From: Thalassotalea hakodatensis
GTDB lineage: Bacteria > Pseudomonadota > Gammaproteobacteria > Enterobacterales > Alteromonadaceae
DNA: 64,000 nucleotides
Assembly (NCBI RefSeq): GCF_030295995.1
Contig: NZ_AP027365.1
Coordinates: 620,001-684,000, forward strand
Reading direction: 5' to 3'
Made by a program: the position numbers and the translations under genes. How positions within the stretch are numbered: the first letter of the stretch is position 1; each line of letters opens with the position of its first letter. Shown here in pieces: positions 49,314 to 57,080 of the stretch. The notes under the pieces were generated by a model. That model made no database searches. It saw nothing but the letters and a program-made list of their open reading frames with translations, and was not told where the DNA came from.

Positions 49314-50699
49314 TTATTCAGAGGCGACATCTTCTCGAAACTGCTCTGCGTCTAACTGATGCTTTTTGAGTAGCTTATAAAATTCTGTTCGATTACGTTG
49401 AGCAATACGAGCCGCTTGTGAAACATTTCCTGCGGTAATCTTTAACAATTTTGACAGGTAATCTCGCTCAAAATGTTCACGTGCTTCTTGAAATGAGGGT
49501 AACTGTGAGGTGCGATCTCTTAATGCATTACGAATCAGCGTATCACTGATTAGCGGTTCAGTGGCAAGTGCAACACTGTGTTCAATGACATTTTGTAGTT
49601 GCCTGATATTGCCTGGCCAAGGAGCGCTAATAAGTACCTCTATGGCTTCTTTAGTGAAGCCATTAATCTCTCGTTTAGTACTGGTTTTACTTTTATTAAG
49701 AAAGTGATTGGCAAGTAAAGGGATATCTTCTCTTCGTTCTGATAGTGGTGGTAAGGCAAGCTCAACAACATTTAGTCGATAATATAAATCTTCCCGAAAG
49801 TCATTATTCGCAATCGCTTGCTGCAGGTTTTGATGGGTTGCGGCAATAATGCGTACATCAACACTTACAGAGCTAGTACTGCCCACTGGGCGAATTTCTC
49901 TTTCTTGCAGCGCCCTGAGTAACTTAACTTGAAAATTCATTGGCATGTCACCAACTTCATCTAAAAATAACGTGCCGCCATCAGATGCTTCAAACAAGCC
50001 AACATGGTTTTGTTCTGCGCCAGTAAAGGCACCTTTTTTGTGGCCAAATAACTCAGATTCTAATAATTGTTCTGGAATAGCTGCACAGTTTATCGCGGTA
50101 AACGTATTGTCTTTACGATCACTTGCTAAGTGAATGGCTTGTGCTAGCAATTCTTTACCGGTTCCACTTTCACTGTGTATTAATACGCTAAAATCGCTTT
50201 GTGCTACCTGTTTTGCCTGTTGCAGTAAAGCTGCCATTACCGCACTACGACTAATAATTTTTTGCCGCCATATTTGCGATTTATCATCTTGTGTAAAAGT
50301 ATCAGCATGTGGTTGCAAATGAAGTGCTTGCTTAGCTGTTTCAAGAAGTTCTTGGCTTTCAAAGGGTTTGGTTAAAAAGCTAAACACCCCTTGTTTTGTT
50401 GCATGAATCGCATCAGGAATAGTGCCGTGGGCCGTCATAATAATCACAGGAAGGCTTGGTTGAACCGCACGTATTTTTTCAAATAATGCCATACCGTCCA
50501 TACCTTCCATACGTAAATCACTGATCACTAACTGAATGGGGTGGCTATCAACAATATTGAGTGCTTTTTTTCCATTATCTGCAGCATGCACGTGATAACC
50601 TGCGGCACTTAATCGAATACTAATTAGACGCAACAAACTTGGGTCATCATCAACCACTAATACGTTTAACTTTTCTTGCTGTTCGGTGTTACTGCTCAT
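49314..50699 (-). CDS. glrR: Sigma-54-dependent response regulator GlrR (QseF)
   Basis: GlrR activates sigma-54 promoters when phosphorylated by GlrK. The 461 residues comprise a receiver with Asp61 (VISDLRMEGMDG), an AAA+ domain with SESGTGKE Walker A, the sigma-54 contact loop GAFTGA, and DGGTLFLDEVGDMP Walker B, and a Fis-type helix-turn-helix at the end (NVSQAARIAQRNRTEFYKLL). It overlaps glrG by 1 bp. Two candidate binding boxes lie beyond glrK at 52759-52780 and 52880-52901. Confidence 0.95.
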   Translation of the reverse strand: MSSNTEQQEKLNVLVVDDDPSLLRLISIRLSAAGYHVHAADNGKKALNIVDSHPIQLVISDLRMEGMDGMALFEKIRAVQPSLPVIIMTAHGTIPDAIHATKQGVFSFLTKPFESQELLETAKQALHLQPHADTFTQDDKSQIWRQKIISRSAVMAALLQQAKQVAQSDFSVLIHSESGTGKELLAQAIHLASDRKDNTFTAINCAAIPEQLLESELFGHKKGAFTGAEQNHVGLFEASDGGTLFLDEVGDMPMNFQVKLLRALQEREIRPVGSTSSVSVDVRIIAATHQNLQQAIANNDFREDLYYRLNVVELALPPLSERREDIPLLANHFLNKSKTSTKREINGFTKEAIEVLISAPWPGNIRQLQNVIEHSVALATEPLISDTLIRNALRDRTSQLPSFQEAREHFERDYLSKLLKITAGNVSQAARIAQRNRTEFYKLLKKHQLDAEQFREDVASE

Positions 50700-51247
50700 T
50701 AATTTAGCTCTTGTGGTTGAATGTCTCTTTCGATGCTCTTTAACTGATTAATTTGTGTCGTTAGTTTATTGACTTGTTCTTTAAGGTTCTCGTTTTCTTT
50801 TTGTATATCTTCTAGTGCCTTCGTGCTTAACACATTTTTATTTAATGCAATAATCTGTTGATTTAATTGTTCTGATAATAATTCAATAAACGCTAAATCA
50901 AACACGGAAAAATGACTTTTATCTATTTGATTTAAAATGGTTTTTGATGTGTATGGGTTGTGTTGAATGGCTTTTGGTATGGCATACAATAAAGCGAGTT
51001 GTGCATGGTTTTTATATGGTGATTGTGTAGTGTTAGTCTTATTGTTTATGCGCGTAAACTCTTCGGATAATGCTTCAACGGGCAATGATTTTAACCATAA
51101 GTAATATTCACTCATTGTAGGTGAAACTGCCTTGTCTGATGTTAATTTACAGCCGCTGAACGCACACATTAATATAAAAAGTAATAGATAACTATTCAGT
51201 CGATATTGCTTAGGTGCAACGAAGGTGCGGAAGCTCTCCATGTTCAT
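50699..51247 (-). CDS. qseG: QseG/GlrG-type outer membrane lipoprotein
   Basis: The 182-residue protein sits between the kinase and regulator genes, where E. coli has the lipoprotein QseG (YfhG), which binds and modulates the kinase. It has an N-terminal hydrophobic stretch ending in a lipobox-like FSGC, a helical middle part with several leucine-rich helices, and a C-terminal coiled coil (LEDIQKENENLKEQVNKLTTQ). Sequence similarity to QseG itself is weak, so the call rests on position, lipobox and coiled coil. Confidence 0.78.
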   Translation of the reverse strand: MNMESFRTFVAPKQYRLNSYLLLFILMCAFSGCKLTSDKAVSPTMSEYYLWLKSLPVEALSEEFTRINNKTNTTQSPYKNHAQLALLYAIPKAIQHNPYTSKTILNQIDKSHFSVFDLAFIELLSEQLNQQIIALNKNVLSTKALEDIQKENENLKEQVNKLTTQINQLKSIERDIQPQELN

Positions 51248-51251
51248 GTTA

Positions 51252-52682
51252 TTAGTTATCCGTTAAGTTAAGTTTGATCATGGCAATTAAACCACGTTTG
51301 TTTGAATGGTTTTTTAACACGATAGTACCATTTAAGCGTTTTAATAATTCTTTTACAATAGTTAACCCTAAACCGCTGCTTTTGATCGGTGCATTTTCTG
51401 GTGCTGGCCCTTGGTAGAATGCATCAAATACTTTTTCGATAGCAGGAGAAGTAATACCAGGCCCTTGATCAGCTATAGTACAAATAAGTTGCTGTTCATC
51501 TTCAAAAACATCAATAAAGATTTTACCGTTATTTGGTGAATATTTAATTGCATTTGATAATACATTATCAAAAATGACTGATAACTGTTTACTATTTGTT
51601 GTTAAAGTAATGGCGTCAATATTAAGCACGGCTTCAATGTTTTTTCCATTAAGTTCAAGCTTTCGTGCGGCCAGACATTCTTCAATAAGAAGTGAAATAT
51701 TAACAGGTGCGGCAGAAAGTAAACTCGTTGAATCTAGTACAATATTAAAATCTAATAGTCCTTCAATTAACATTTGTAATCGATTAACATTACTGCGCAT
51801 AATTTCTGTGACTTCATATTGACCGTCGTTAAGTTGCCCTAAACTGTTGTCATAGAGTAGCTCTGTACCTTCACGTATTGCAGCAAGTGGTGTTTTTAAT
51901 TCATGGGATATATGACGAATAAAGCTCGATTTTTGTTGCTCTAAGGTGTGTAATCTTTGGCGCATTCTTTCTAGGGCTTTTGCAATGTTTTGAACCTCGG
52001 TCGCACCAGAAAAAAGAATTTCATCATCAAACTTACCCGTTTCTAAACGTTGAATTTTACGCTGTAAAGATTGTAATGGTTTTAAAATCATTAACGAAAA
52101 TAAAATGGCGATAATGATGGTAACAGGAATAATGAATACGCTATTTAACAGCACTTTCTGAGTTGTGTTTGCACTTGATTGTACTCGGCTAACTTGGAAC
52201 TGAATAAGCGCTTCACTTTCATTACCTAACTGAGCACTGAGATGATTCATGGTTTTAAAGTATTGTTGTAAATCGTCTAAGGAAGGCCTTTCTAACGCCG
52301 TTATTTGCAACATGGTTTTATTGACCTCTTGTCGCAATGATTGGCATAACTCGTTAATTGCCCGTGAAGAAGCTTGTTGCTCATATTGCTTGAGTACTCT
52401 GTTTACTTGTTGCTGTTGGCGGTAAACACGATCCAGCAATTCTTTTTCTTCTAATACAATGTATTGGCTGGCAGTACGTTGTAATAAATTTAATGAAGCA
52501 CTTAATTGTCGGTCATTTGCAACTGTGGCAGCAACACTTGAAATACTAGAAGCACTTTGTTCGGCTAGTTGGTGCAGTTTTTGACTGCCATAAAGTAAGG
52601 TTAATACCAAGGGTAAAATCACTGAGGTAAAACCAAAAATGGTTAAATGCTTAATCGAAATATTGCGTAGTGTTAAGTTCAA
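51252..52682 (-). CDS. glrK: Sensor histidine kinase GlrK (QseE)
   Basis: GlrK phosphorylates GlrR in response to envelope-related signals. The kinase has two membrane helices bracketing a helical periplasmic domain of about 150 residues, a HAMP domain (ILKPLQSLQRKIQRLETGKFDDEILFSGATEVQNIAKAL), the His box SFIRHISHELKTPLAAIREGTELL, and ATPase motifs NVLSNAIKYSP, DQGPGI and SSGLGLTIVKELL. The frame is open to a GTG at 52760, but that codon falls at a GlrR-type box; the TTG at 52682, with AGG 9 nt upstream, starts just before the first helix and is preferred (477 residues, the usual length). Confidence 0.9.
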   Translation of the reverse strand: MNLTLRNISIKHLTIFGFTSVILPLVLTLLYGSQKLHQLAEQSASSISSVAATVANDRQLSASLNLLQRTASQYIVLEEKELLDRVYRQQQQVNRVLKQYEQQASSRAINELCQSLRQEVNKTMLQITALERPSLDDLQQYFKTMNHLSAQLGNESEALIQFQVSRVQSSANTTQKVLLNSVFIIPVTIIIAILFSLMILKPLQSLQRKIQRLETGKFDDEILFSGATEVQNIAKALERMRQRLHTLEQQKSSFIRHISHELKTPLAAIREGTELLYDNSLGQLNDGQYEVTEIMRSNVNRLQMLIEGLLDFNIVLDSTSLLSAAPVNISLLIEECLAARKLELNGKNIEAVLNIDAITLTTNSKQLSVIFDNVLSNAIKYSPNNGKIFIDVFEDEQQLICTIADQGPGITSPAIEKVFDAFYQGPAPENAPIKSSGLGLTIVKELLKRLNGTIVLKNHSNKRGLIAMIKLNLTDN

Positions 52683-52758
52683 ATGAGGTTGCCTAACCGT
52701 TAACAAGTAAAGAGTATGAATAGTACGTATTTTTACGGTATTAGGTGGGGAATACAAC

Positions 52759-52780
52759 ACTGTCTTTAAATGGCGACAGT
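52759..52780. promoter_or_regulatory. GlrR-type box 1
   Basis: ACTGTC-N10-GACAGT matches the E. coli GlrR consensus TGTC-N10-GACA perfectly and extends it by one symmetrical base pair pair on each side. It lies about 88 bp upstream of the preferred glrK start and about 220 bp upstream of the predicted sigma-54 start site of the EF-hand gene. Confidence 0.75.
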
Positions 52781-52879
52781 TAATTTATTAATCAAAATTA
52801 TATTTAAGATACTGATCTTGCGATAAAAAATCACTCTTGAATTGCTTTATCTCCTTCAATAAATTTTTTAGCCTTCAAT

Positions 52880-52901
52880 ACTGTCGCCAAATGGCAACAG
52901 T
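52880..52901. promoter_or_regulatory. GlrR-type box 2
   Basis: ACTGTC-N10-AACAGT differs from the GlrR consensus at one base. Its spacer ends in AAATGGC, the same seven bases as in box 1, so the two are clearly related. It is centred about 100 bp upstream of the predicted sigma-54 start site. Confidence 0.7.
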
Positions 52902-52961
52902 TATTAGGGTTTATTGTCAGCTTTAATTTTATAAACTCAATAAAAACAGTATCTTAAAAAG

Positions 52962-52978
52962 TTGGCGCGCTTACTGCT
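52962..52978 (+). promoter_or_regulatory. Sigma-54 promoter of the EF-hand gene
   Basis: TTGGCGCGCTTACTGCT has the invariant GG (52964-52965) and GC (52976-52977) ten bases apart and matches TGGCAC-N5-TTGC at most positions. Transcription would start near 52989, leaving a 50-nt leader before the ATG at 53040. Two GlrR-type boxes upstream provide activator sites. Confidence 0.75.
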
Positions 52979-53039
52979 TTAGTGAGTCTGAACATTCCCA
53001 ACACTCTTTAATTAACAAAAGCAAAAAGGAAAATTTAAT

Positions 53040-53360
53040 ATGAAACCAGTTAGTTTAAAAAAGGTATGTGCAGTTGTAGCATTTTGTACCACAGGTGCTT
53101 TTCTCGTTAATGCCAATGAAAAACCAACAGCACCTAACATGGATAAGGGTGAAAAAGTGGCAAACCTTACTACTGATAAACAAATGACCTTTGACCAGCT
53201 ATTAAAGAATTATGATGATGATAGCAATGGTTTATTAAGTAAAAAAGAGCTAGAAAATGTATTAGATACTGGCTTGTTAGCGTCATTTGATGATATTGAC
53301 ACCAATAGCGACCAAGCAATTAGTGCAAGTGAATTTGCACAGTATGAAGGTAATAGCTAA
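53040..53360 (+). CDS. Secreted EF-hand calcium-binding protein
   Basis: The 106-residue protein has a signal peptide (cleavage near LVNA/NEKP) and two EF-hand loops. The first, DDDSNGLLSKKE, is canonical at positions 1, 3, 5, 6, 9 and 12; the second, DTNSDQAISASE, lacks the central glycine but keeps the ligands and the Glu at 12. It should bind calcium in the periplasm. AAAAAGGAAA precedes the ATG. Divergence from glrK, two GlrR-type boxes and a sigma-54 promoter mark it as a probable target of GlrR, possibly one feeding calcium or envelope status back to the sensor lipoprotein. Confidence 0.85.
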   Translation: MKPVSLKKVCAVVAFCTTGAFLVNANEKPTAPNMDKGEKVANLTTDKQMTFDQLLKNYDDDSNGLLSKKELENVLDTGLLASFDDIDTNSDQAISASEFAQYEGNS

Positions 53361-53467
53361 ACAATAGCTTTAAAACTAAGGAATTAGGGGTTACCGATTA
53401 TTGCTTTTATTGCTGATAAGTTAACGTGATTTATCAATGTAAGGCTTATTGGTCACAGCCGAACTGA

Positions 53468-53481
53468 GTGATGTAAATCAA
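53468..53481 (+). promoter_or_regulatory. Candidate FNR-type box
   Basis: GTGATGTAAATCAA matches the FNR consensus TTGAT-N4-ATCAA at nine of ten defined bases. It lies 54 bp before a strong terminator hairpin and about 110 bp before the small hypothetical gene. Confidence 0.4.
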
Positions 53482-53515
53482 TATCAGTAGCCCTTATACC
53501 AGTTGTTTTGGTATG

Positions 53516-53570
53516 TACGATTCCCCCGTTTATGTCGACTGTCTTCCCAACTCTCAGTCGGCTTTTTTTC
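53516..53570 (+). ncRNA. Candidate short sRNA with FNR box and strong terminator
   Basis: Between an FNR-like box (53468-53481) and a strong intrinsic terminator (stem 53535-53542/53556-53563, seven T) lies room for a transcript of about 45-55 nt. It would have a C-rich unpaired 5' end (TTCCCCCG) and a C-rich loop (TCTTCCCAACTCT), both complementary to ribosome binding sites. An extended -10 TGGTATGTA (53509-53517) could start it near 53523. The terminator end AGTCGGCTTTTTTT is the same as that of the FNR-activated sRNA FnrS of enterobacteria, but the rest does not align. It may instead be just the 3' end of the EF-hand transcript. Confidence 0.25.
53535..53570 (+). terminator. Intrinsic terminator upstream of the small hypothetical gene
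   Basis: GTCGACTG/CAGTCGGC form an 8-bp stem with a 13-nt loop followed by seven T. It ends 22 bp before the gene at 53592, so it acts either on the EF-hand transcript or on a small RNA. Confidence 0.8.
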
Positions 53571-53591
53571 GTGTGTAAAAAGGCGATGATA

Positions 53592-53924
53592 ATGAAAACA
53601 ATGCCGCGATATGTTCAATTAAATAATTGGATCTTTGAAGTCAAAGCCGTAAGAGCGTTACGTGTTGACAACTACGGTGACCCATATAGTGCTATAGCTT
53701 CACTGACAGTTAACGGTGACAATGCCTACTTTGATGGTTTACTTAGCAGAGAAAATGAAGTGTTTACCCGAGATGATTTTTCAACCTTCAAAGAATTTTG
53801 TTCTCAGTTATCGGTTAAACATGCTAATTTCGACCGATTTAAACAATCATCTATGGTAAGTGCTCAAGTTGATATTCCTCAATATCAATCAGCGGCTGCT
53901 AATGTGTTTCAGTTGGTTAAGTAA
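53592..53924 (+). CDS. Small hypothetical protein
   Basis: The open frame runs from 53508, but a terminator hairpin lies at 53535-53570, so the real start is the ATG at 53592 (MKTMPRYVQLNNW) with AAGG 9 nt upstream; an ATG at 53586 is also in frame. The 110-residue product has no signal peptide, and alternating strands (WIFEVKAVRALRVDNYG, IASLTVNGDNAYFDGLL) suggest a mixed alpha/beta fold with a helix RDDFSTFKEFCSQL. I do not recognise the family with certainty. Only 22 bp separate it from the terminator, so its promoter is unclear. Confidence 0.6.
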   Translation: MKTMPRYVQLNNWIFEVKAVRALRVDNYGDPYSAIASLTVNGDNAYFDGLLSRENEVFTRDDFSTFKEFCSQLSVKHANFDRFKQSSMVSAQVDIPQYQSAAANVFQLVK

Positions 53925-53975
53925 CTAATTATCAGGTTAAGTAACTAATAAGAACAGGTGTTATTTTTTAGCAAT

Positions 53976-54701
53976 TTATTGATAGTTATCTCTAAATTGA
54001 GAGGGAAGCTCGCCAAATAACTCTTTAAACTTTTTGCTAAAATAGCTGTGATCGCTAAATCCAGCCTTTTCTGCAACTTCCGCAATGGGCGTTGTAGTCT
54101 CTACCAATAACCTTCTTGCTTGCTCTAAGCGTAAATCATTAATAAATTGCTTGGGTGTTTTCTTTAAATACTTTTTAAACCTACGCTCTAACGCACTGAC
54201 TGATAAATGGGCAACCTGCGCTAATGTTTCAATCGTCAATGGCTGTTCAAAATGTTCTTTAATATAATCAACAGGCACTTTTACCGCCTCTAAACCGGTT
54301 AATGCCATGGCTTGTTTTTCTAAGTGTCTGGTAATACCGTATGATCCAATAATCTTGCCTTGATTATTATACAATGGGCGCTTTGTTGTACTATACCAAG
54401 CAATATGACCCCCTACATTCATATTCATTTCTAATCTTTCGGTGACTCGCTCGCCAGCCAAAATTTTCTCATCATCTCGAATAAATTGTTTAGCGATATG
54501 CGCAGGCGCAAAATGGTAATCGGTTTTACCTATCACCTGCTCAATTGACTTAACCCGTTGATGTTCTACGAAGGCTTTATTGGCATAGATAAATTGGTGT
54601 TTTTCATTTTTGATCCAAAAAAGCGTATCGGGTAATAAATCAAACATTTTTATCAGCTGTAAGGTTTCTATTTGTTCAAGTAATGTTCTATCAACGCTCA
54701 T
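53976..54701 (-). CDS. AraC-family regulator with N-terminal PAS domain
   Basis: The 241-residue protein has a PAS domain (about 15-130: LPDTLFWIKNEKHQFIYANKAF, IGKTDYHF, GSYGITRHL) followed by two AraC-type helix-turn-helix motifs (about 140-240: LTIETLAQVAHLSVSALERRFKKYLKKTPKQFI and PIAEVAEKAGFSDHSYFSKKFKELFGELP). It is divergent from the glycoside oxidation operon, so it most likely controls that operon, with the PAS domain as the ligand or redox sensor. PAS plus AraC is less common than the cupin-AraC type expected for sugar regulators. A 21-bp-spaced direct repeat lies between the genes. Confidence 0.88.
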   Translation of the reverse strand: MSVDRTLLEQIETLQLIKMFDLLPDTLFWIKNEKHQFIYANKAFVEHQRVKSIEQVIGKTDYHFAPAHIAKQFIRDDEKILAGERVTERLEMNMNVGGHIAWYSTTKRPLYNNQGKIIGSYGITRHLEKQAMALTGLEAVKVPVDYIKEHFEQPLTIETLAQVAHLSVSALERRFKKYLKKTPKQFINDLRLEQARRLLVETTTPIAEVAEKAGFSDHSYFSKKFKELFGELPSQFRDNYQ

Positions 54702-54752
54702 TTATAACCCAGTGCTAAAAATTGTAATCATGAAAAATATAATAACCGTTCG

Positions 54753-54780
54753 CCGATTTTGTTGCATTAAAAACCGATTT
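54753..54780. promoter_or_regulatory. Direct-repeat operator candidate for the PAS-AraC regulator
   Basis: CCGATTT occurs at 54753-54759 and 54774-54780, 21 bp apart, which is the two-helical-turn spacing used by AraC-family proteins. It is in the 145-bp gap between the regulator and the operon. Confidence 0.45.
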
Positions 54781-54846
54781 ATTAATAACACTTTATGTAC
54801 AGTAAGCCTATATTAAGTGGATAACCTCTAAATAATTGGGCCAGTA

Positions 54847-56007
54847 ATGAAGAAAATACGTATGGGCATGGTTGGTGGTGGTCAAGGTGCCTTTATTGGC
54901 GCTGTACATCGTATGGCCGCATTTCTAGATGGTAACATTGAACTTGTTTGTGGAGCGTTTAGTAGTAATGCCGAACGTAGTCAACAATCAGGAGCAGACT
55001 TAAACATTGCTCAACAGCGATGCTATGCAAGCTATCAAGAAATGTTTGAACAAGAGGCGGCGCTTCCCGCTGAAAAGGGCATGGAGTTTGTCGCTATTGT
55101 TACTCCTAATTATTTGCATTTCCCTGTCGCAAAAATGGCGATAGAGTACGGATTTCATGTGTTATCAGATAAACCGGCAACCTTCGATTTAGCAGAAGCA
55201 TTAGCGCTACAATCATTGCTTGAGCAACATAATACCTTGTATGGGTTAACACACACATACAATGGCTACCCGATGGTTAAGCAAGCTAAACATCTTGTTG
55301 CATCAGGTGAGTTAGGAAAGATAGTAAAAATTGTTGTGGAATATAGCCAGGGTTGGCTTGCATCAAAAGATGATGAAGCAAGTAAACAAGCCAGCTGGCG
55401 TTTAGATCCTAAAAAATCGGGTATAAGTTGTTGTATGGGAGATATTGGCGTACATGCAGCCAATTTAGTTGAATACGTGTCTGCTTTAAATATTACACAG
55501 TTATGCGCAGATCTTGAAACCACGGTTGCCGACCGACAACTTGACGATGACGGAACGGTTTTATTGCGCTTTTCAAATGGAGCAAAAGGGGTGCTGCTTG
55601 CTAGCCAAGTGTCGATTGGTGAAGAAAATAATTTACGTTTGCGTATATACGGTGATAAAAAAAGTCTTGAATGGTGGCAAATGGAGCCGAATACTTTGTG
55701 GCTAAAATCAGCTGACCAACCTACTCAAATGTTAAGAGCTGGTGTTGGGGAAATGTGTGACCAAGCTCTCAATGCAATGAGAACACCTGCTGGTCATCCA
55801 GAAGGCTATTTAGAAGCGTTTGCCAATGTTTACCAAAATTTTGTTGGTCAAGTGCGTGCTTTTCAGCGAGGCGAAGATGCTAGCAACGAGACTCATGATG
55901 TACCGGGTATTACAGAAGCTGTAAAAGGAATGGCATTTATTGAAAATACAGTACGCGCGAGTCAGTCAGACATGAAATGGCATCAATTATCGCTTGCGAC
56001 AGAATAG
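54847..56007 (+). CDS. Gfo/Idh/MocA-family NAD(P)-dependent oxidoreductase
   Basis: The 386-residue protein has an N-terminal Rossmann domain (MGMVGGGQGAFIGAVH, about 6-21; AIVTPNYLHFPVA; LSDKPATFDLAEA with the conserved Lys-Pro) and a C-terminal alpha/beta domain with GDIGVHAANLVEY. There is no signal peptide, so it acts in the cytoplasm. In related gene sets such enzymes oxidise or reduce sugars at C3, for example reducing 3-keto-sugars back to the free sugar. It is the first gene of the operon, 12 bp before the next. Confidence 0.88.
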   Translation: MKKIRMGMVGGGQGAFIGAVHRMAAFLDGNIELVCGAFSSNAERSQQSGADLNIAQQRCYASYQEMFEQEAALPAEKGMEFVAIVTPNYLHFPVAKMAIEYGFHVLSDKPATFDLAEALALQSLLEQHNTLYGLTHTYNGYPMVKQAKHLVASGELGKIVKIVVEYSQGWLASKDDEASKQASWRLDPKKSGISCCMGDIGVHAANLVEYVSALNITQLCADLETTVADRQLDDDGTVLLRFSNGAKGVLLASQVSIGEENNLRLRIYGDKKSLEWWQMEPNTLWLKSADQPTQMLRAGVGEMCDQALNAMRTPAGHPEGYLEAFANVYQNFVGQVRAFQRGEDASNETHDVPGITEAVKGMAFIENTVRASQSDMKWHQLSLATE

Positions 56008-56019
56008 AGAGGAAAAATT

Positions 56020-57072
56020 ATGACACAAATCAAAGGGCCAGGCATATTTTTAGCACAGTTCTGTAGTGATGAGGCACCGTTTAACGATTTAAAAAGTATT
56101 TGTGAATGGGCAGCTAGTTTAGGATACAAAGCGGTACAAATTCCTACTTGGGATAAACGTTTATTTGATTTAGAAAAAGCCTATGAAAATGAAAGTTATT
56201 GCGATGAAGTTAACGCGATTGTTAGGAAGGCTGGCCTGACGATTAGTGAACTTTCAACGCACCTCCAAGGTCAGTTAGTTGCCGTTCATCCTGCTTATGA
56301 TGCGCAATTTGATGCTTTTGCAGTTGAAGAGGTTCGTCATGATCCTAAAGCTCGTACTGAATGGGCAATAAACCAAGTTAAAATGGCGGCTAAAGTGAGT
56401 CAACGATTAGGTTTAACCGCACATGCTACATTTTCAGGCGCACTGTTATGGCAAACAGTTTACCCATGGCCACAACGACCAGCAGGCCTTGTTGAAGACG
56501 GTTTTGCAGAGCTTGCTAAACGTTGGCTACCTATTTTAGATGCCTATGAAGAAGCCGGTGTTGATCTTTGCTTTGAGTTACACCCAGGAGAAGATTTACA
56601 CGACGGCGTGACTTTCGAGCGCTTTCTTGCGGCAACAAACCACCATCCGAGGGCAAACATTCTTTATGATCCAAGCCACTTTGTTTTACAGCAATTAGAT
56701 TATTTAGCCTTTATTGATATTTACCATGATCGTATTAAAGCCTTTCATGTAAAAGATGCAGAATTTAGATCGAATGGGCGAAGCGGTGTATATGGTGGCT
56801 ATCAAAACTGGCAAGAGCGCCCTGGTCGCTTTCGTTCTTTAGGTGATGGTGAAATCGATTTTGCGCAAATTTTCAGTAAATTAACTCAATATGGCTTTCA
56901 AGGTTGGGCAGTGCTTGAATGGGAGTGTTGTTTAAAGCATCCCGTAGATGGTGCTCGTGAAGGCGCACCGTTTATCGAAAAATACTTAATTCGTACACCT
57001 GAACATGCCTTTGATGACTTTGCTGCAAGCGGTCAAGATGAGACATTAAACAGAAAAATTTTAGGTTTATAA
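56020..57072 (+). CDS. Xylose isomerase-like TIM-barrel sugar isomerase/epimerase (cytoplasmic)
   Basis: The 350-residue protein belongs to the AP endonuclease family 2/xylose isomerase-like barrel. Metal ligands are visible in order: Glu in CFELHPGED, Asp and His in LYDPSHFVLQQLDY, His and Asp in AFHVKDAEF, and Glu in VLEWEC. It has no signal peptide. Relatives include YcjR, which isomerises 3-keto-glycosides, and enzymes cleaving 3-keto-glycosides by elimination. With its neighbours, a role on keto-sugars in the cytoplasm is likely. GAGAGGAAAA precedes the ATG. Confidence 0.87.
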   Translation: MTQIKGPGIFLAQFCSDEAPFNDLKSICEWAASLGYKAVQIPTWDKRLFDLEKAYENESYCDEVNAIVRKAGLTISELSTHLQGQLVAVHPAYDAQFDAFAVEEVRHDPKARTEWAINQVKMAAKVSQRLGLTAHATFSGALLWQTVYPWPQRPAGLVEDGFAELAKRWLPILDAYEEAGVDLCFELHPGEDLHDGVTFERFLAATNHHPRANILYDPSHFVLQQLDYLAFIDIYHDRIKAFHVKDAEFRSNGRSGVYGGYQNWQERPGRFRSLGDGEIDFAQIFSKLTQYGFQGWAVLEWECCLKHPVDGAREGAPFIEKYLIRTPEHAFDDFAASGQDETLNRKILGL

Positions 57073-57080
57073 GGAAGAGT

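Noticed and set aside
49308-49325. GCCTC/GAGGC hairpin at the end of glrR as a terminator
   Set aside because: Five-bp stem overlapping the stop codon with no T run.
53508-53591. Upstream extension of the small hypothetical gene from 53508
   Set aside because: The extension crosses a strong intrinsic terminator and has no ribosome site.
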